Part shown: piece after piece, positions 21,893-30,525 of the stretch
Position numbering within the stretch: the first letter of the stretch is position 1
Layout: each line of letters opens with the position of its first letter
Source of the DNA: Bacteroidota bacterium
GTDB taxonomy: Bacteria; Bacteroidota; Bacteroidia; AKYH767-A; OLB10
Reading direction: 5' to 3'
NCBI GenBank assembly: GCA_016721435.1
Contig: JADKIC010000021.1
Span: 1 to 64,000, forward strand
Length of the DNA: 64,000 nucleotides
The notes under the pieces: model-generated
Databases searched by the model: none
What the model was told of the DNA's origin: nothing
What the model saw: only the letters and a program-made list of their open reading frames with translations
Position numbers and translations under genes: made by a program

Positions 21893-22324
21893 TCAATGTT
21901 TAATACCCAAACTATCCAACTCTTCAACGGTAATAGTTGGCGGCATGATGCCCTTTTGGATTTTCATTAACATGAGGCTTCCCACTTTTTCAGCATCTTC
22001 TTTTGATGAAAAACCGGATGTTCCGCTTAAAGCAGGAATATGAGGTTGGTGAATGGTCACCTTTCCACCATTTAAAAGATCATAACCAAAACCACCTGTG
22101 CCATCTTTATTCTCAAATACTTCGATTGAAAAATCACTTTTTCCGGAAAGGGCTTCGGATGCGGTAACAGTACCTGAAGTTGGTGCGGCATTTTCCTGCT
22201 GATCAATTGATGTTGCAGGGCTGATTAATGAATCAGTAGTTGCATTTTCCTGTTGCTTTGACTCAGGCCCGGAACATGAAGCAATTAACAAGAGGACAGA
22301 AAAAGACAATGCCGGTATACGCAT
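21893..22324 (-). CDS. DUF4907 lipoprotein
   Basis: The start is set at MRIPALSFSVLLLIASC; an upstream in-frame ATG seven codons earlier would overlap the isomerase. The lipobox LIASC gives an N-terminal lipid-anchored cysteine, followed by a linker rich in Gln, Thr and Ser. The C-terminal 75 residues match DUF4907: FSIEVFENKDGTGGFGYDLL, VTIHQPHIPAL, ending KGIMPPTITVEELDSLGI. Function of the domain is not known. It starts one base after the isomerase stop, so both are likely on one mRNA. Located at the periplasmic or outer membrane surface. Confidence 0.8.
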   Translation of the reverse strand: MRIPALSFSVLLLIASCSGPESKQQENATTDSLISPATSIDQQENAAPTSGTVTASEALSGKSDFSIEVFENKDGTGGFGYDLLNGGKVTIHQPHIPALSGTSGFSSKEDAEKVGSLMLMKIQKGIMPPTITVEELDSLGIKH

Positions 22325-22325
22325 C

Positions 22326-23309
22326 TTACATCTTTGATAATTCATTCTTCAGAAAATCAATCACGTTCACTTCTGTCGCATCAATATTTTTTATTTCTGC
22401 AATGTACCAGGTCACCCAATCGCCAAGATGTAACAGGTACAACGAACGTTGCAATTGGCTATTCCCTTTTCCTTGCATTTCGATATAACCTGCTCCGTGC
22501 TTCTTCACTACATCGCGTGAAATCTCCATTCGCTTTTGCGTCCGGTTATAATCATCTTCACAACGAAACATAAGGACTACCGCTTCGGGATGTGGTTCGG
22601 TCCAGCCTACCAATTCATTGTGATTCATCTCGGGCAGAACATGATGCCAACACAACATTTTACTGTTTTCATTGATCTGCTGACGGAAACGCACGGCAAC
22701 ACCTTCGTAGCGGGCTTCACAATAGATAATCGGTAATTTCCCGACAAGTTTTTCGGCAATACTTCTCGCTTCCTTCTTAATGGATTCTTCTTCTTTATCT
22801 AACAACGCCACGCAATCTTTCAAGTCCTGACGGAAACTATCGTCGATGAGTTGATGGAATTGGAGGATATAAGGTATCTGCGTAAAAGAATATCCGAAGC
22901 AAGCCCGCGGAGGCATACCACCCGGAATGGTGACAAGATCGAGACCTTTTTCCTTCGCAATCGCACCAATTTTTCCACCGGATGTGACACAAGTAATCTT
23001 TGCACCCTTTGCCATTGCAGCATCGAGCGCCTGAAGGGTTTCCTCTGTATTTCCGGAGTAAGAAGAAACGATTACCAAAGTATGTTGATCCACAAATCCC
23101 GGCAGGAAATAATCTTTATTCACCAGAAGCGGAACTTTCATGCCTTTGTCGGTCACTTGTGCAACGATGGTTCCACCAATACCCGAACCACCCAGGCCGG
23201 TGACCAATACGTTACGAATCGGATGCGCTGACTTTGTATGTTGGGCAGTACTGCCTATTTCCATGGCTTCACGCACATGCTGTGTAAATGCGGCTACTAA
23301 ATCTTTCAT
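22326..23309 (-). CDS. Bifunctional phosphoglucose/phosphomannose isomerase (SIS family)
   Basis: Interconverts fructose-6-phosphate with glucose-6-phosphate and mannose-6-phosphate. About 328 residues, the size of the archaeal/bacterial bifunctional enzyme rather than classic Pgi. SIS domain signatures: NVLVTGLGGSGIGGTIVAQV near residue 35 and VIVSSYSGNTEETL near 80. The C-terminal PGI/PMI domain has EMNHNELVGW, supplying catalytic Glu and His, and a final helix VIDFLKNELSKM. The start at MKDLVAAFTQ is preferred over an ATG six bases upstream. First gene of a pair with the DUF4907 lipoprotein. Cytoplasmic, feeding glycolysis and mannose-containing envelope sugars. Confidence 0.9.
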   Translation of the reverse strand: MKDLVAAFTQHVREAMEIGSTAQHTKSAHPIRNVLVTGLGGSGIGGTIVAQVTDKGMKVPLLVNKDYFLPGFVDQHTLVIVSSYSGNTEETLQALDAAMAKGAKITCVTSGGKIGAIAKEKGLDLVTIPGGMPPRACFGYSFTQIPYILQFHQLIDDSFRQDLKDCVALLDKEEESIKKEARSIAEKLVGKLPIIYCEARYEGVAVRFRQQINENSKMLCWHHVLPEMNHNELVGWTEPHPEAVVLMFRCEDDYNRTQKRMEISRDVVKKHGAGYIEMQGKGNSQLQRSLYLLHLGDWVTWYIAEIKNIDATEVNVIDFLKNELSKM

Positions 23310-23331
23310 TAACATATCACGAAGGATGTTT

Positions 23332-23339
23332 TATTTTTG
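23332..23339 (+). promoter_or_regulatory. Predicted -7 box for the M48 protease gene
   Basis: TATTTTTG is an exact TAnnTTTG match 32 bases before the chosen ATG. The -33 region is weak (a TTTC near 23304). It lies just beyond the start of the divergent isomerase gene, in the only intergenic space available. Confidence 0.45.
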
Positions 23340-23371
23340 TTAGGACAAATATATACGAACAAACCACATCC

Positions 23372-24196
23372 ATGTTTACATTCAGGCAACAACTTATCTT
23401 CAATCGCCTGATGATAAGTATACTAATTCTTTCACTTTTTTCTTCCTGCACCAGTAAAGATGGCGATCTGAATTTTTTCAGTCCTGAGGATGATGTGGAT
23501 ATGGGCGCGCGATACAATACCGAAATTCTAGCACAGCCGGGGGAGTTTCCCGTATTGGATGAAAAGGAATATGCTGCTGCCTATCAGCAAGTCAGGGGCA
23601 TGGTTAATAAAATTCTCAAGAGTGAATCCATGTTGCACAAGGAAGAATTCAGTTGGGAGGTCAGGATTCTTGAAAATGATACCATACTAAATGCCTTCTG
23701 TACTCCTGGTGGTTATATATATGTTTACACCGGACTCATTCACTATCTGGATAGTGAAGATCAGCTGGCGGGAGTCCTCGGGCATGAAATTGCACATGCC
23801 GACCTGCGCCATAGCACGGAACAGATGACAAAAAATTACGGTTTGCGTTTGGCCATACAATTTTTCCTCGGCGATGGTACATTATTAGGCACCATTGCCG
23901 GAGGACTTGCGGGATTAACTTTCAGCCGCGATGATGAAACGGAATCCGATCTTCAGAGTGTGCGCTATCTCTATGATACGGATTATGATCCTCGCGGTGT
24001 TGCCCGGTTCTTTGAAAAGATGGAGCAGCGCGGCGAAGCTCTGGGGCCTTTGGTATTCCTCAGCACCCATCCCAACCCCGAAAACCGCGTAAAAAATATC
24101 ATGACCGAATGGAAACGACTGGGCAGCAAAAAAGGCAAGGTCAACAAAGAAGAATATGAGCAACTAAAGAAAAATCTCAACCTCCAATCTCTCTAA
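23372..24196 (+). CDS. M48-family zinc metalloprotease lipoprotein
   Basis: The ATG giving MFTFRQQLIFNRL precedes a lipoprotein signal (SILILSLFSSC), so the protein is probably anchored in the periplasm. The zinc site is GVLGHEIAHADLRHS (HExxH), and the third ligand Glu is expected in SRDDETESDLQSVRYL. The C-terminal part (STHPNPENRVKNIM) is the usual M48 ending, as in YfgC/BepA-like periplasmic proteases that handle misfolded outer-membrane proteins. Length is about 275 residues with no TPR tail, shorter than BepA. Divergent from the isomerase gene. The exact substrate cannot be told from sequence. Confidence 0.85.
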   Translation: MFTFRQQLIFNRLMISILILSLFSSCTSKDGDLNFFSPEDDVDMGARYNTEILAQPGEFPVLDEKEYAAAYQQVRGMVNKILKSESMLHKEEFSWEVRILENDTILNAFCTPGGYIYVYTGLIHYLDSEDQLAGVLGHEIAHADLRHSTEQMTKNYGLRLAIQFFLGDGTLLGTIAGGLAGLTFSRDDETESDLQSVRYLYDTDYDPRGVARFFEKMEQRGEALGPLVFLSTHPNPENRVKNIMTEWKRLGSKKGKVNKEEYEQLKKNLNLQSL

Positions 24197-24207
24197 CTGT
24201 AGCCTAC

Positions 24208-24485
24208 AACCCCAACGGGATTGCTCCTCACTAACCCCACAACCCCATCGGGGTTAAACTCTCCTCACCCAAACCCCCAATGGGGTTGCACCTCCCTAAC
24301 CCCGAATGCAATTCGGGGGCCAGCGCAGCGCAAAAACCCCACAACCCCAACGGGTTGAACCTCCTAACCCGAATGCGGGGGCCAGGCAGCAAAAACCCCA
24401 CAACCCCAACGGGGTTGAACCTCCCTAACCCCGAATGCAATTCGGGGGCCAGCAGCGCAAAAACACCCCAACCCCAACGGGGTTG
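24208..24485. repeat. REP-like palindrome cluster on the left of the RAYT gene
   Basis: Six copies or partial copies of a hairpin CAACCCCAACGGGGTTG, best at 24401-24417 and 24469-24485, with variants at 24208, 24241, 24272 and 24342. They alternate with a second hairpin CCCCGAATGCAATTCGGGG (24300-24318 and 24430-24448). The two best copies are 68 bp apart, giving a 68-bp tandem unit with two palindromes. The array sits immediately downstream of the transposase gene. On the opposite side an exact reverse complement of the first hairpin occurs. No coding function. Confidence 0.8.
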
Positions 24486-24503
24486 AACATAGAAAATCTC
24501 TAT

Positions 24504-24947
24504 TCACGGTAAATACTCCACTTTAAAATCAACCTCATGCTCCTTCAGCAGACAAACCATCTCCTCTGTAGAACTCGTCTTGTGATGATGAGATTCCTGG
24601 TTAAGAATATAATTTATTAAAATCTTCTTTTCTCTTATCGAATAGGTAAAAGCACCATACCCGGTATTCCATCCTTTGAATTGTGGAAATAAATTGTTCT
24701 CTTTAATAAAAAGACTGGAGGATACCTTTATCTCCTTTACAATATCAGCCAGACAAACGCCCGGATGCAAATCCATTAGAATATGGATATGATCCTCAAC
24801 GCCATTTATAATATACAAAAAGCAATTTTTTTGCTGGATAATACCTGTAATGTATTTAAACAATGTGTCGCGATTTGATTTTATCAGACAAGGGACGCGA
24901 CCTTTCGTTGAGAATACAATCTGATATAGAATTTGTGTGTAGCTCAT
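24504..24947 (-). CDS. REP-associated tyrosine transposase (IS200/IS605 TnpA-like, RAYT)
   Basis: 147 residues, full length for the Y1/HUH transposase family. The HUH motif is DHIHIL (near residue 53), and the catalytic tyrosine is expected in NYILNQESHHH (YxxxQ helix motif). The N-terminus SYTQILYQIVFSTKGR is typical. These enzymes nick single-stranded DNA at sites next to hairpins. Palindromic repeats flank the gene on both sides in opposite orientation, and there are no other IS genes, so a RAYT managing REP-like elements is more likely than an autonomous IS200. Reading frame is intact. Confidence 0.9.
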   Translation of the reverse strand: MSYTQILYQIVFSTKGRVPCLIKSNRDTLFKYITGIIQQKNCFLYIINGVEDHIHILMDLHPGVCLADIVKEIKVSSSLFIKENNLFPQFKGWNTGYGAFTYSIREKKILINYILNQESHHHKTSSTEEMVCLLKEHEVDFKVEYLP

Positions 24948-24983
24948 TGGTGTTTATTGGTTAGATATTGCTTTTTCGATATT

Positions 24984-25068
24984 CAACCCCGTTGGGGTTG
25001 TTGTTGTGGGGTGCTCCCTAACACCGGGCTTCGCCCGGTGTTAGGGATGTTGAACCCCTTCAGGGTTC
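24984..25068. repeat. Three hairpins on the right of the RAYT gene
   Basis: CAACCCCGTTGGGGTTG at 24984-25000 is the exact reverse complement of the left-side REP hairpin. It is followed by a perfect 14-bp stem with a three-base loop (CCCTAACACCGGGC, TTC, GCCCGGTGTTAGGG) at 25016-25046. A smaller hairpin (GAACCC/GGGTTC) lies at 25052-25068. None has a T tract, so these are element ends rather than terminators. Confidence 0.8.
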
Positions 25069-25076
25069 GCACCGCA

Positions 25077-25491
25077 CCTCAATTGTAACTCCACTCTACC
25101 TCTACCGCACCTCAATTGTAACTCCACTCTACCTCTACCTCTACCGCACCGCACCTCAACTCTACCTCCACTATACCCCCACTGAACCTTCAACCGCACC
25201 TCAACCTCCACTGCAACTTCACCATTCCGCAACTGAACTTCCACTGCACCTCAACTACACCTCCACTCTTCCTCCACTATATTTCCACTGAACCTTCAAC
25301 CGCACATCAACTAAACCTCACTGTATCTCCATTGAACCTCCAACCGCACCTCAACCGTACCTCCACTATACCTCCACTCTGCCTCAACTGTATCTCCACT
25401 CTTCCTCAATTATATATCCACTGTATCTCCACCGCATCTCAACTTCATATCAACTGTATATCAACTGTATATCAACTGTATATCAACCGTA
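25077..25491. repeat. 11-bp minisatellite, about 38 units
   Basis: A degenerate tandem array with consensus CCTCCACTSTA or TATCAACTGTA and period 11. The last units are nearly exact (TATCAACTGTA three times, starting at 25448, 25459 and 25470). Earlier units diverge, with occasional 5-6-base insertions. The + strand is almost purely C, A and T, with at most one or two G per unit. Open frames through it merely echo the repeat (CIST every 11 residues), so it is not treated as coding. Directly adjacent to the RAYT hairpins. Confidence 0.85.
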
Positions 25492-25593
25492 TAAAAACCC
25501 ACCAGCAGGTACGGGGATCTTCGAAAAGGATTTTGTGAAAAACCAATGACGTTGAAAGCGCTGAATAAAATGGCTTTGAAAAAGTGTAGCGCG

Positions 25594-26457
25594 TCATTTC
25601 CGGTGTTCGTAGAAGATCCCCAGTAACACTTCCTGCCTGTACTGTAGTTGCAGACTTTGGTCGGGGAAATACATTAGGCTTGTTTCCAATCTTAACTGCA
25701 GATATTTAAAAAAGCGGATACAAACCCTGTTGGTGATATCAAATTGAATATGCTTTGCTGTAAGTGCATTGAAGAAAAGATGTGATTGATGCTGTAACAG
25801 AATCAGCTCCTTGTAAAAACTTTCATCGATGGTGAGGTAACCGCTGAAGCCGTAGCGGGAATAGATATGACTGTGTCGCGAGGTCAATAGCGGACTATCG
25901 CTGAGGTGGCTTAACTGCATTTTTTTGGGTTGTACATTTACCTGCAATGTTGCCGGTGTGAGCATCAGATTACTGTTGCTTAAAAATTCCCATGTGAAAC
26001 TGTATCCCACTTCCAGAAAGGCGGGGTTCATAAATCCTCCTCTCCACTCCTGATGATCACCGTAATTGTACCAGCTGTTGAGCCATTGCGATTGCATGTT
26101 GATGGAATAGGTATGTGTCAGTTTCCGCTTTCCCTTCTCCATCCATCTCAACTGAATTTTAAAGGCATCGGCACTCTTCGTGGTGAAAGAGTCGGTGAAG
26201 ATGGTATAGCCTACCTGACTGTATACATAGTGATTTCTTTTCCATCCCGAAGCATAGGTGGTCCTCCATCTGGACTCTGCCAGGCCTTTCACCACTACAA
26301 AACTTTGCCGATCGTTCCACCATGATTTTTCGGTGGTATAACTGCCGCTCAGATCCAATCGGACCAGCCGGCTTTTTGTCAACAACGAATCGCCCTTCCC
26401 TGCGCATTGCAGTGATAATAGGAAGAAGATGCATGTTGATATATAACGGTTAGGCAT
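25594..26457 (-). CDS. Secreted hypothetical protein, probably outer-membrane beta-strand protein
   Basis: The start is set at MPNRYISTCIFFLLSLQC, a signal peptide; an in-frame extension upstream is Arg/Pro-rich and unlikely. About 287 residues rich in Trp, Tyr and alternating polar and hydrophobic residues (WRTTYASGWKRNHYVYSQVG, LNSWYNYGDHQEWRGGF). The end LQYRQEVLLGIFYEHRK has an aromatic-rich final strand, as in outer-membrane barrels. It resembles the DUF3078-type Bacteroidota outer-membrane group, but I cannot confirm this. Neighbours (minisatellite, M1 peptidase) give no clue. Confidence 0.55.
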   Translation of the reverse strand: MPNRYISTCIFFLLSLQCAGKGDSLLTKSRLVRLDLSGSYTTEKSWWNDRQSFVVVKGLAESRWRTTYASGWKRNHYVYSQVGYTIFTDSFTTKSADAFKIQLRWMEKGKRKLTHTYSINMQSQWLNSWYNYGDHQEWRGGFMNPAFLEVGYSFTWEFLSNSNLMLTPATLQVNVQPKKMQLSHLSDSPLLTSRHSHIYSRYGFSGYLTIDESFYKELILLQHQSHLFFNALTAKHIQFDITNRVCIRFFKYLQLRLETSLMYFPDQSLQLQYRQEVLLGIFYEHRK

Positions 26458-26922
26458 AGCCGACTTTTTAGGCAATAGATTTTTATTCCGCAGTAGCGGT
26501 GTGATGAGGTGAATAGAAATAATGCTGGACCGACGAATCGGTGGGGTACTATCCTGAAGTGATGGGAATGAAATGTGCCGGGGCACAAGTAGGAATCATA
26601 TACATCTCGCTGTTTTTTTTAGTTGCCGTTCGTAGGGTTCTGTTGATCCGGCTAAAATTGGTCAGCAAGTGTTGAATGAAAAAGAGCGTTACGGCGCTGA
26701 GCAGTATTGCTGGTGACGAAAGTATGGGCATAACCACCCCAACATCGAATCTCCTTCCTGTACTTTTAAACAGGTCACTGTTAATTAAGCGATCGTCAGT
26801 TCAGGCAGGTTGGGAATGAAAAATTTTATTAAAAAATTCTCAGTCATAAAATGCGAAGAATATCTCGCCCTTCACACGAGCAGGAGTTTCAATTTCAGGA
26901 ATGAATCGAAATTGCAAACTGC
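26458..26922. other. Intergenic stretch with no recognisable feature
   Basis: 465 bases between the outer-membrane-like protein and the M1 peptidase. Short open frames here lack family features. The part near 26820-26900 is AT-rich. No hairpin with a T tract, RNA gene or repeat was recognised. Confidence 0.4.
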
Positions 26923-28779
26923 CTATTGAAGCATCTCATCAATAGTTCCGGAAGAGACGGAATGATAGCCCGGGCGTGCTTTGGCATAGATGGCCTTTGC
27001 TTTTTCCTTGCCGGCCGGAGTTTCAATGAGTGCTGCATAAAGAGGCTTAAGGAATTTTCGGCGACCCACCGACGTTAGAAACTTCTCCAATGAAGTATCC
27101 GCTGCCGTATAATTGCTGCGAATACATAATTCCAGCCACTGACAAAGGATCTCACTGTTACCACTGTCCGTGAAATGAAATTGTTTGTCGAGTTGTTCCA
27201 TCTGCGGAAGCGTTAACTGCTGCGGAAGCTGACGAAGAAAATAAACCCAATGATGTGTCGTCCAATTTCCGGGAGGAGCGATGGTTCTGCCCTCCACAAA
27301 TTCAATGGCCAGTGCTTTTGCTTTTTCCAATTCTACAGAATGCACTTTCGGAAAACTATCGGGGAGACCTGTACCAAAAACCCATTTGGAATCACGGATC
27401 TTTGTATTGCGTAATTTCCCGTCGCCTTCAATCAGATTTTCTTCCAAATACTTCAGGAACTGCTCCGTGGTAATGCTCTGAAAGGCATGCTCGGCAAAAT
27501 ACTGCTTCAGGAAAGTGTCCCAACGTTCACGGCCTACCGCTCTTTCAATATTCAGGAGAAAAAATCTACCCTTCTCATAGGCGATGTCGCTCATGCCATC
27601 ATCCGGGTCGCGGCCTTCGAGGTTTAAGTAAAGGCGGGTGTCGGGATTATCTTCACCCAGTGCTGCCACAGTTTTGCGCAACTCTCCTTCGGCAAGGACT
27701 GTCGCCATGTCTTCATAATCTTTTCCATAAAGCTTCTCCATAATTCTGGCCTCGAAGTAAACAGTAAAACCTTCATTCAGCCAGAAGTCGTTCCAGGTAG
27801 CGTTAGTCACCAGGTTACCGCTCCAGCTATGTGCCAGCTCATGCGCTATCAAGGCCACCAGCGAACGGTCGCCGGCGATGATAGTGGGTGTTGCGAAAGT
27901 CAGACGCGGATTCTCCATTCCTCCAAAAGGAAAACTCGGAGGCAATACCAGCACATCATATCTCCCCCAGGCATAGGGACCATATAATTCTTCAGCCGTC
28001 TTAATCATCTTCGGAAGATCTACAAATTCATAGGTTGCCTTATCTAACGTTACCGGTTCTGCGAAAACACCGCTTCTGTTATCGTAGGCGCTAAACTTCA
28101 GATCACCTACAGCGAGTGCCATCAGATAAGAAGGAATGGCTTGCGGCATGTTAAATTTATAAACGCCATCAGGATGTACGACGGTGTCATTCTCCGCGCT
28201 CATAAGTGCCATCAACCCGGGTGGACAACTGATTTCTGCCTTATAGGTAAAACGAATGCCCGGAGAGTCCTGCAGTGGAATCCATGTACGCGCCAGAATC
28301 GCCTGACTTTGTGTAAAAAGAAACGGTTGTTTTCCTCCGGCGGTTTGTTCAGGGGACAGCCATTGTAGTGCAGCTGCCTGCGGAGAGGTGGTATACGTAA
28401 TCCTGACTTTCTTCGTATTTGGTTTTATGTGAACGATCAGCTCACTTCCCAGAAAAGGAACAGCAGGCATCAGATCATACTTCGCCACACTGCCATCATC
28501 CAGCACGATGGAATCAATGCGCAGGTCGCGGGTATCGAGATGCAGCTTATCGCCCTTTGCCAGATTATCGATATGTAGGGTTGCGGTGCCCGACAGTTGC
28601 TGCGCTTTAAAATCCACCTGGAGATTCAAATCCAAATGGCGCACTATGGCTTCTTCGGGATGGGCAAAAGAATGATGATCCTTGGCTGGCATATTTTCGG
28701 GGGTTTTATCAGAGGTGTTGCAGCTATAATTTACAAACAGTGCGAGGCATGTTACTGCAATGAGGACAGAGTTACGCAT
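26923..28779 (-). CDS. M1-family aminopeptidase, leukotriene-A4-hydrolase-like lipoprotein
   Basis: Complete 618-residue zinc aminopeptidase. The lipoprotein signal ends YSC at about residue 20, so it is exported and lipid-anchored. The substrate-binding exopeptidase motif is FGGMENPRLTF. The zinc site is HELAHSWSGN with the third ligand Glu in FWLNEGFTVYFE (HExxHX18E). The C-terminal 130 residues form the helical domain of the LTA4H group. It removes N-terminal residues from peptides in the periplasm. Divergent from the DUF218 gene with a spacer of about 200 bases. No frameshift. Confidence 0.92.
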   Translation of the reverse strand: MRNSVLIAVTCLALFVNYSCNTSDKTPENMPAKDHHSFAHPEEAIVRHLDLNLQVDFKAQQLSGTATLHIDNLAKGDKLHLDTRDLRIDSIVLDDGSVAKYDLMPAVPFLGSELIVHIKPNTKKVRITYTTSPQAAALQWLSPEQTAGGKQPFLFTQSQAILARTWIPLQDSPGIRFTYKAEISCPPGLMALMSAENDTVVHPDGVYKFNMPQAIPSYLMALAVGDLKFSAYDNRSGVFAEPVTLDKATYEFVDLPKMIKTAEELYGPYAWGRYDVLVLPPSFPFGGMENPRLTFATPTIIAGDRSLVALIAHELAHSWSGNLVTNATWNDFWLNEGFTVYFEARIMEKLYGKDYEDMATVLAEGELRKTVAALGEDNPDTRLYLNLEGRDPDDGMSDIAYEKGRFFLLNIERAVGRERWDTFLKQYFAEHAFQSITTEQFLKYLEENLIEGDGKLRNTKIRDSKWVFGTGLPDSFPKVHSVELEKAKALAIEFVEGRTIAPPGNWTTHHWVYFLRQLPQQLTLPQMEQLDKQFHFTDSGNSEILCQWLELCIRSNYTAADTSLEKFLTSVGRRKFLKPLYAALIETPAGKEKAKAIYAKARPGYHSVSSGTIDEMLQ

Positions 28780-28978
28780 AGGAGGGCGAAGTTAAACGTA
28801 TTTCCATTGTTTCTGAAAAGAATTTTCTTCTACTTTATCTACAGCCAACGTTCCATGATTTTGTTAATTGCCCTTCAGGTAAAATTCTGATTCCCGTCCA
28901 ATACATTTCCATCTCCGTTTGTTGAAAAAATCTCCGCGTGGGATTATTCTGATGAATACAAAGAATAATTTTGATCTT

Positions 28979-29704
28979 ATGAAAAAACTGCTCTCACATA
29001 TACTTTTAGCAACAAAAATTCTCTTTTATACTTTTTCTGTATTTTTAATGTTGGTTGTTCTCTTTTCATTCACGACAGGACCTTTTTGGATTTATCACTG
29101 GCTGGGGACAAGTGTCAGCGACTATAAATTCAAGCCGGAGTATATTATCATCATGGGAGGAGCGGGGCACCCGAGTGAATCTTCCCTGATGCGGTCCTGG
29201 TACGCCGCGCGTTCATGGCATACCTATCCCCAGGCAACAGTGATCATTACACAACCTTCTGCTGTTTGTGTGCGACCTGAATTCAGTGATGCATGGGCCA
29301 TTAGAAATGATTTAGTGATGCGCGGTGTGGATAGCACGGCCATTCTACTGGAAATTAAAGGAAGAAATACACGTCAGGAAGCGATGGAAGTGATCAACAT
29401 TGTTCCTGATGCGCGCAACAAAGGCTGCCTCATCATCACCGCCCCGGAACATATGCGGCGCGCTGTTCTTACTTTCCGAAAGATGGGCTTTAAACAGGTA
29501 GGCGGAGAGTCTACTTTCAATGCATCCGGTCCGGTTGATCTGGATTACAAAGACGGACAACTGGGAGGAAATACAGTGCCTTTGCCGGATGTGGGTGGCA
29601 GCGTTCAATTGCGCTATCAATTCTGGAACCATCTCCGTTATCAGGTGATTTGTTATCGGGAGTTGGCCGGATTAATGTGGTACAAAGTGAAAGGGTGGAT
29701 ATAG
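28979..29704 (+). CDS. DUF218/YdcF-like membrane-anchored protein
   Basis: The ATG giving MKKLLSHILLATK is preferred; upstream alternatives (TTG, ATG at 28952) add a polar tail before the membrane helix. One N-terminal membrane segment (about residues 8-35, FYTFSVFLMLVVLFSF). Then the DUF218 fold: YIIIMGGAGHPSESS, ATVIITQPSAV, RNTRQEAMEV, CLIITAPEHMRRAV. SanA/YdcF relatives affect envelope integrity and bind nucleotide-like ligands, but no reaction is firmly established. The active domain should face the periplasm. Likely monocistronic. Confidence 0.8.
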   Translation: MKKLLSHILLATKILFYTFSVFLMLVVLFSFTTGPFWIYHWLGTSVSDYKFKPEYIIIMGGAGHPSESSLMRSWYAARSWHTYPQATVIITQPSAVCVRPEFSDAWAIRNDLVMRGVDSTAILLEIKGRNTRQEAMEVINIVPDARNKGCLIITAPEHMRRAVLTFRKMGFKQVGGESTFNASGPVDLDYKDGQLGGNTVPLPDVGGSVQLRYQFWNHLRYQVICYRELAGLMWYKVKGWI

Positions 29705-29854
29705 CCTTCTCCCCGGTCAATAAAAAAGTATATCAAGAGAGACTCCAATCACCGTTCATATTAGAAACAGCAGTGGCCATTGTTAATAGTGACTGAATAA
29801 GTAAGTTAAGGTCCCGGCTTATAACCATTCACTGTATTCAACATATTTGTTCCT

Positions 29855-30418
29855 ATGAAAATGTTCCTTCCAGCATTACTCTTGCTTATCCTGTGTATCT
29901 CTGCACCGGTCAATGCACAACATGTTTATATTGCCACCGGAGGCAAAGTCAGTTTCTTCTCTGAAACACCTGTAGAAAACATCGATGCGCATACCGAAAG
30001 CATGTCCTCGGTTTTAAACACTAGCAACAACGACATCATCTTTACAGTTCCTGTTCGCACTTTTAAATTCAAGAAGGCCTTGATGGAGGAACATTTCAAT
30101 GAAAATTATGTGGAAAGTGAACGCTATCCCAATTCAACTTTTAAAGGAAAAGTCACTGACACCCTCGACTGGTCGGTGGATACGGTGATGAATATTACCG
30201 CCAGCGGCGACTTTAATCTGCATGGTGTGACAAAGACTATTTCTGAAACCGGAAAAATCACTATCAAAGAAGGTACTATCCGTCTCGAGGTTAGTTTTAC
30301 CATTGCCTTGAAAGACTACAACATCGATATCCCGAAAATTGTAACGAAGAGCATAGCCGAAAACATCAAAATTGATCTGAGTTGTGATTACATTCCTTAC
30401 GTCAAAAAAAGCAAGTAA
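29855..30418 (+). CDS. YceI-family secreted protein
   Basis: 187 residues. Signal peptide ends PVNAQ at about residue 22. The YceI lipocalin-like beta-barrel is recognised by GGKVSFFSETPVENIDAHTE near the start, ERYPNSTFKGKV in the middle and GDFNLHGVTKTI. These proteins bind amphiphilic or polyisoprenoid molecules in the periplasm. There is a 110-base gap to the DUF4271 gene, so an operon is possible but not evident. Confidence 0.9.
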   Translation: MKMFLPALLLLILCISAPVNAQHVYIATGGKVSFFSETPVENIDAHTESMSSVLNTSNNDIIFTVPVRTFKFKKALMEEHFNENYVESERYPNSTFKGKVTDTLDWSVDTVMNITASGDFNLHGVTKTISETGKITIKEGTIRLEVSFTIALKDYNIDIPKIVTKSIAENIKIDLSCDYIPYVKKSK

Positions 30419-30495
30419 AGCACAAGCTGCACTCTCTCATCTCGCCAGATTCAAATCGTCGCCGACGAGATGAGTAATGACGAGACACTATTAAC

Positions 30496-30503
30496 TAAAT
30501 TTG
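30496..30503 (+). promoter_or_regulatory. Predicted -7 box for the DUF4271-hemD-rnpA run
   Basis: TAAATTTG matches TAnnTTTG exactly and lies 22 bases before the ATG of the DUF4271 gene. No clear TTTG -33 box is seen at the expected spacing, so the assignment is tentative. Confidence 0.4.
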
Positions 30504-30525
30504 CATCGAAAGCGGAATAGAAAAA

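Noticed and set aside
24208..24485. CRISPR array
   Set aside because: Units are 68 bp apart but the sequence between hairpins is itself repeated, so there are no unique spacers; no cas genes occur in the window.
24231..24486. Open frames on both strands across the REP-like array
   Set aside because: They follow the tandem hairpin units (repeated PNPECNSGA words) and change with unit indels; no start signal or family.
25041..25538. Repetitive open frames (Val/Glu/Arg-rich on minus, CIST repeats on plus) over the minisatellite
   Set aside because: An 11-bp unit rotates through all three frames, so repeat peptides arise automatically; both frames end at the array edges.
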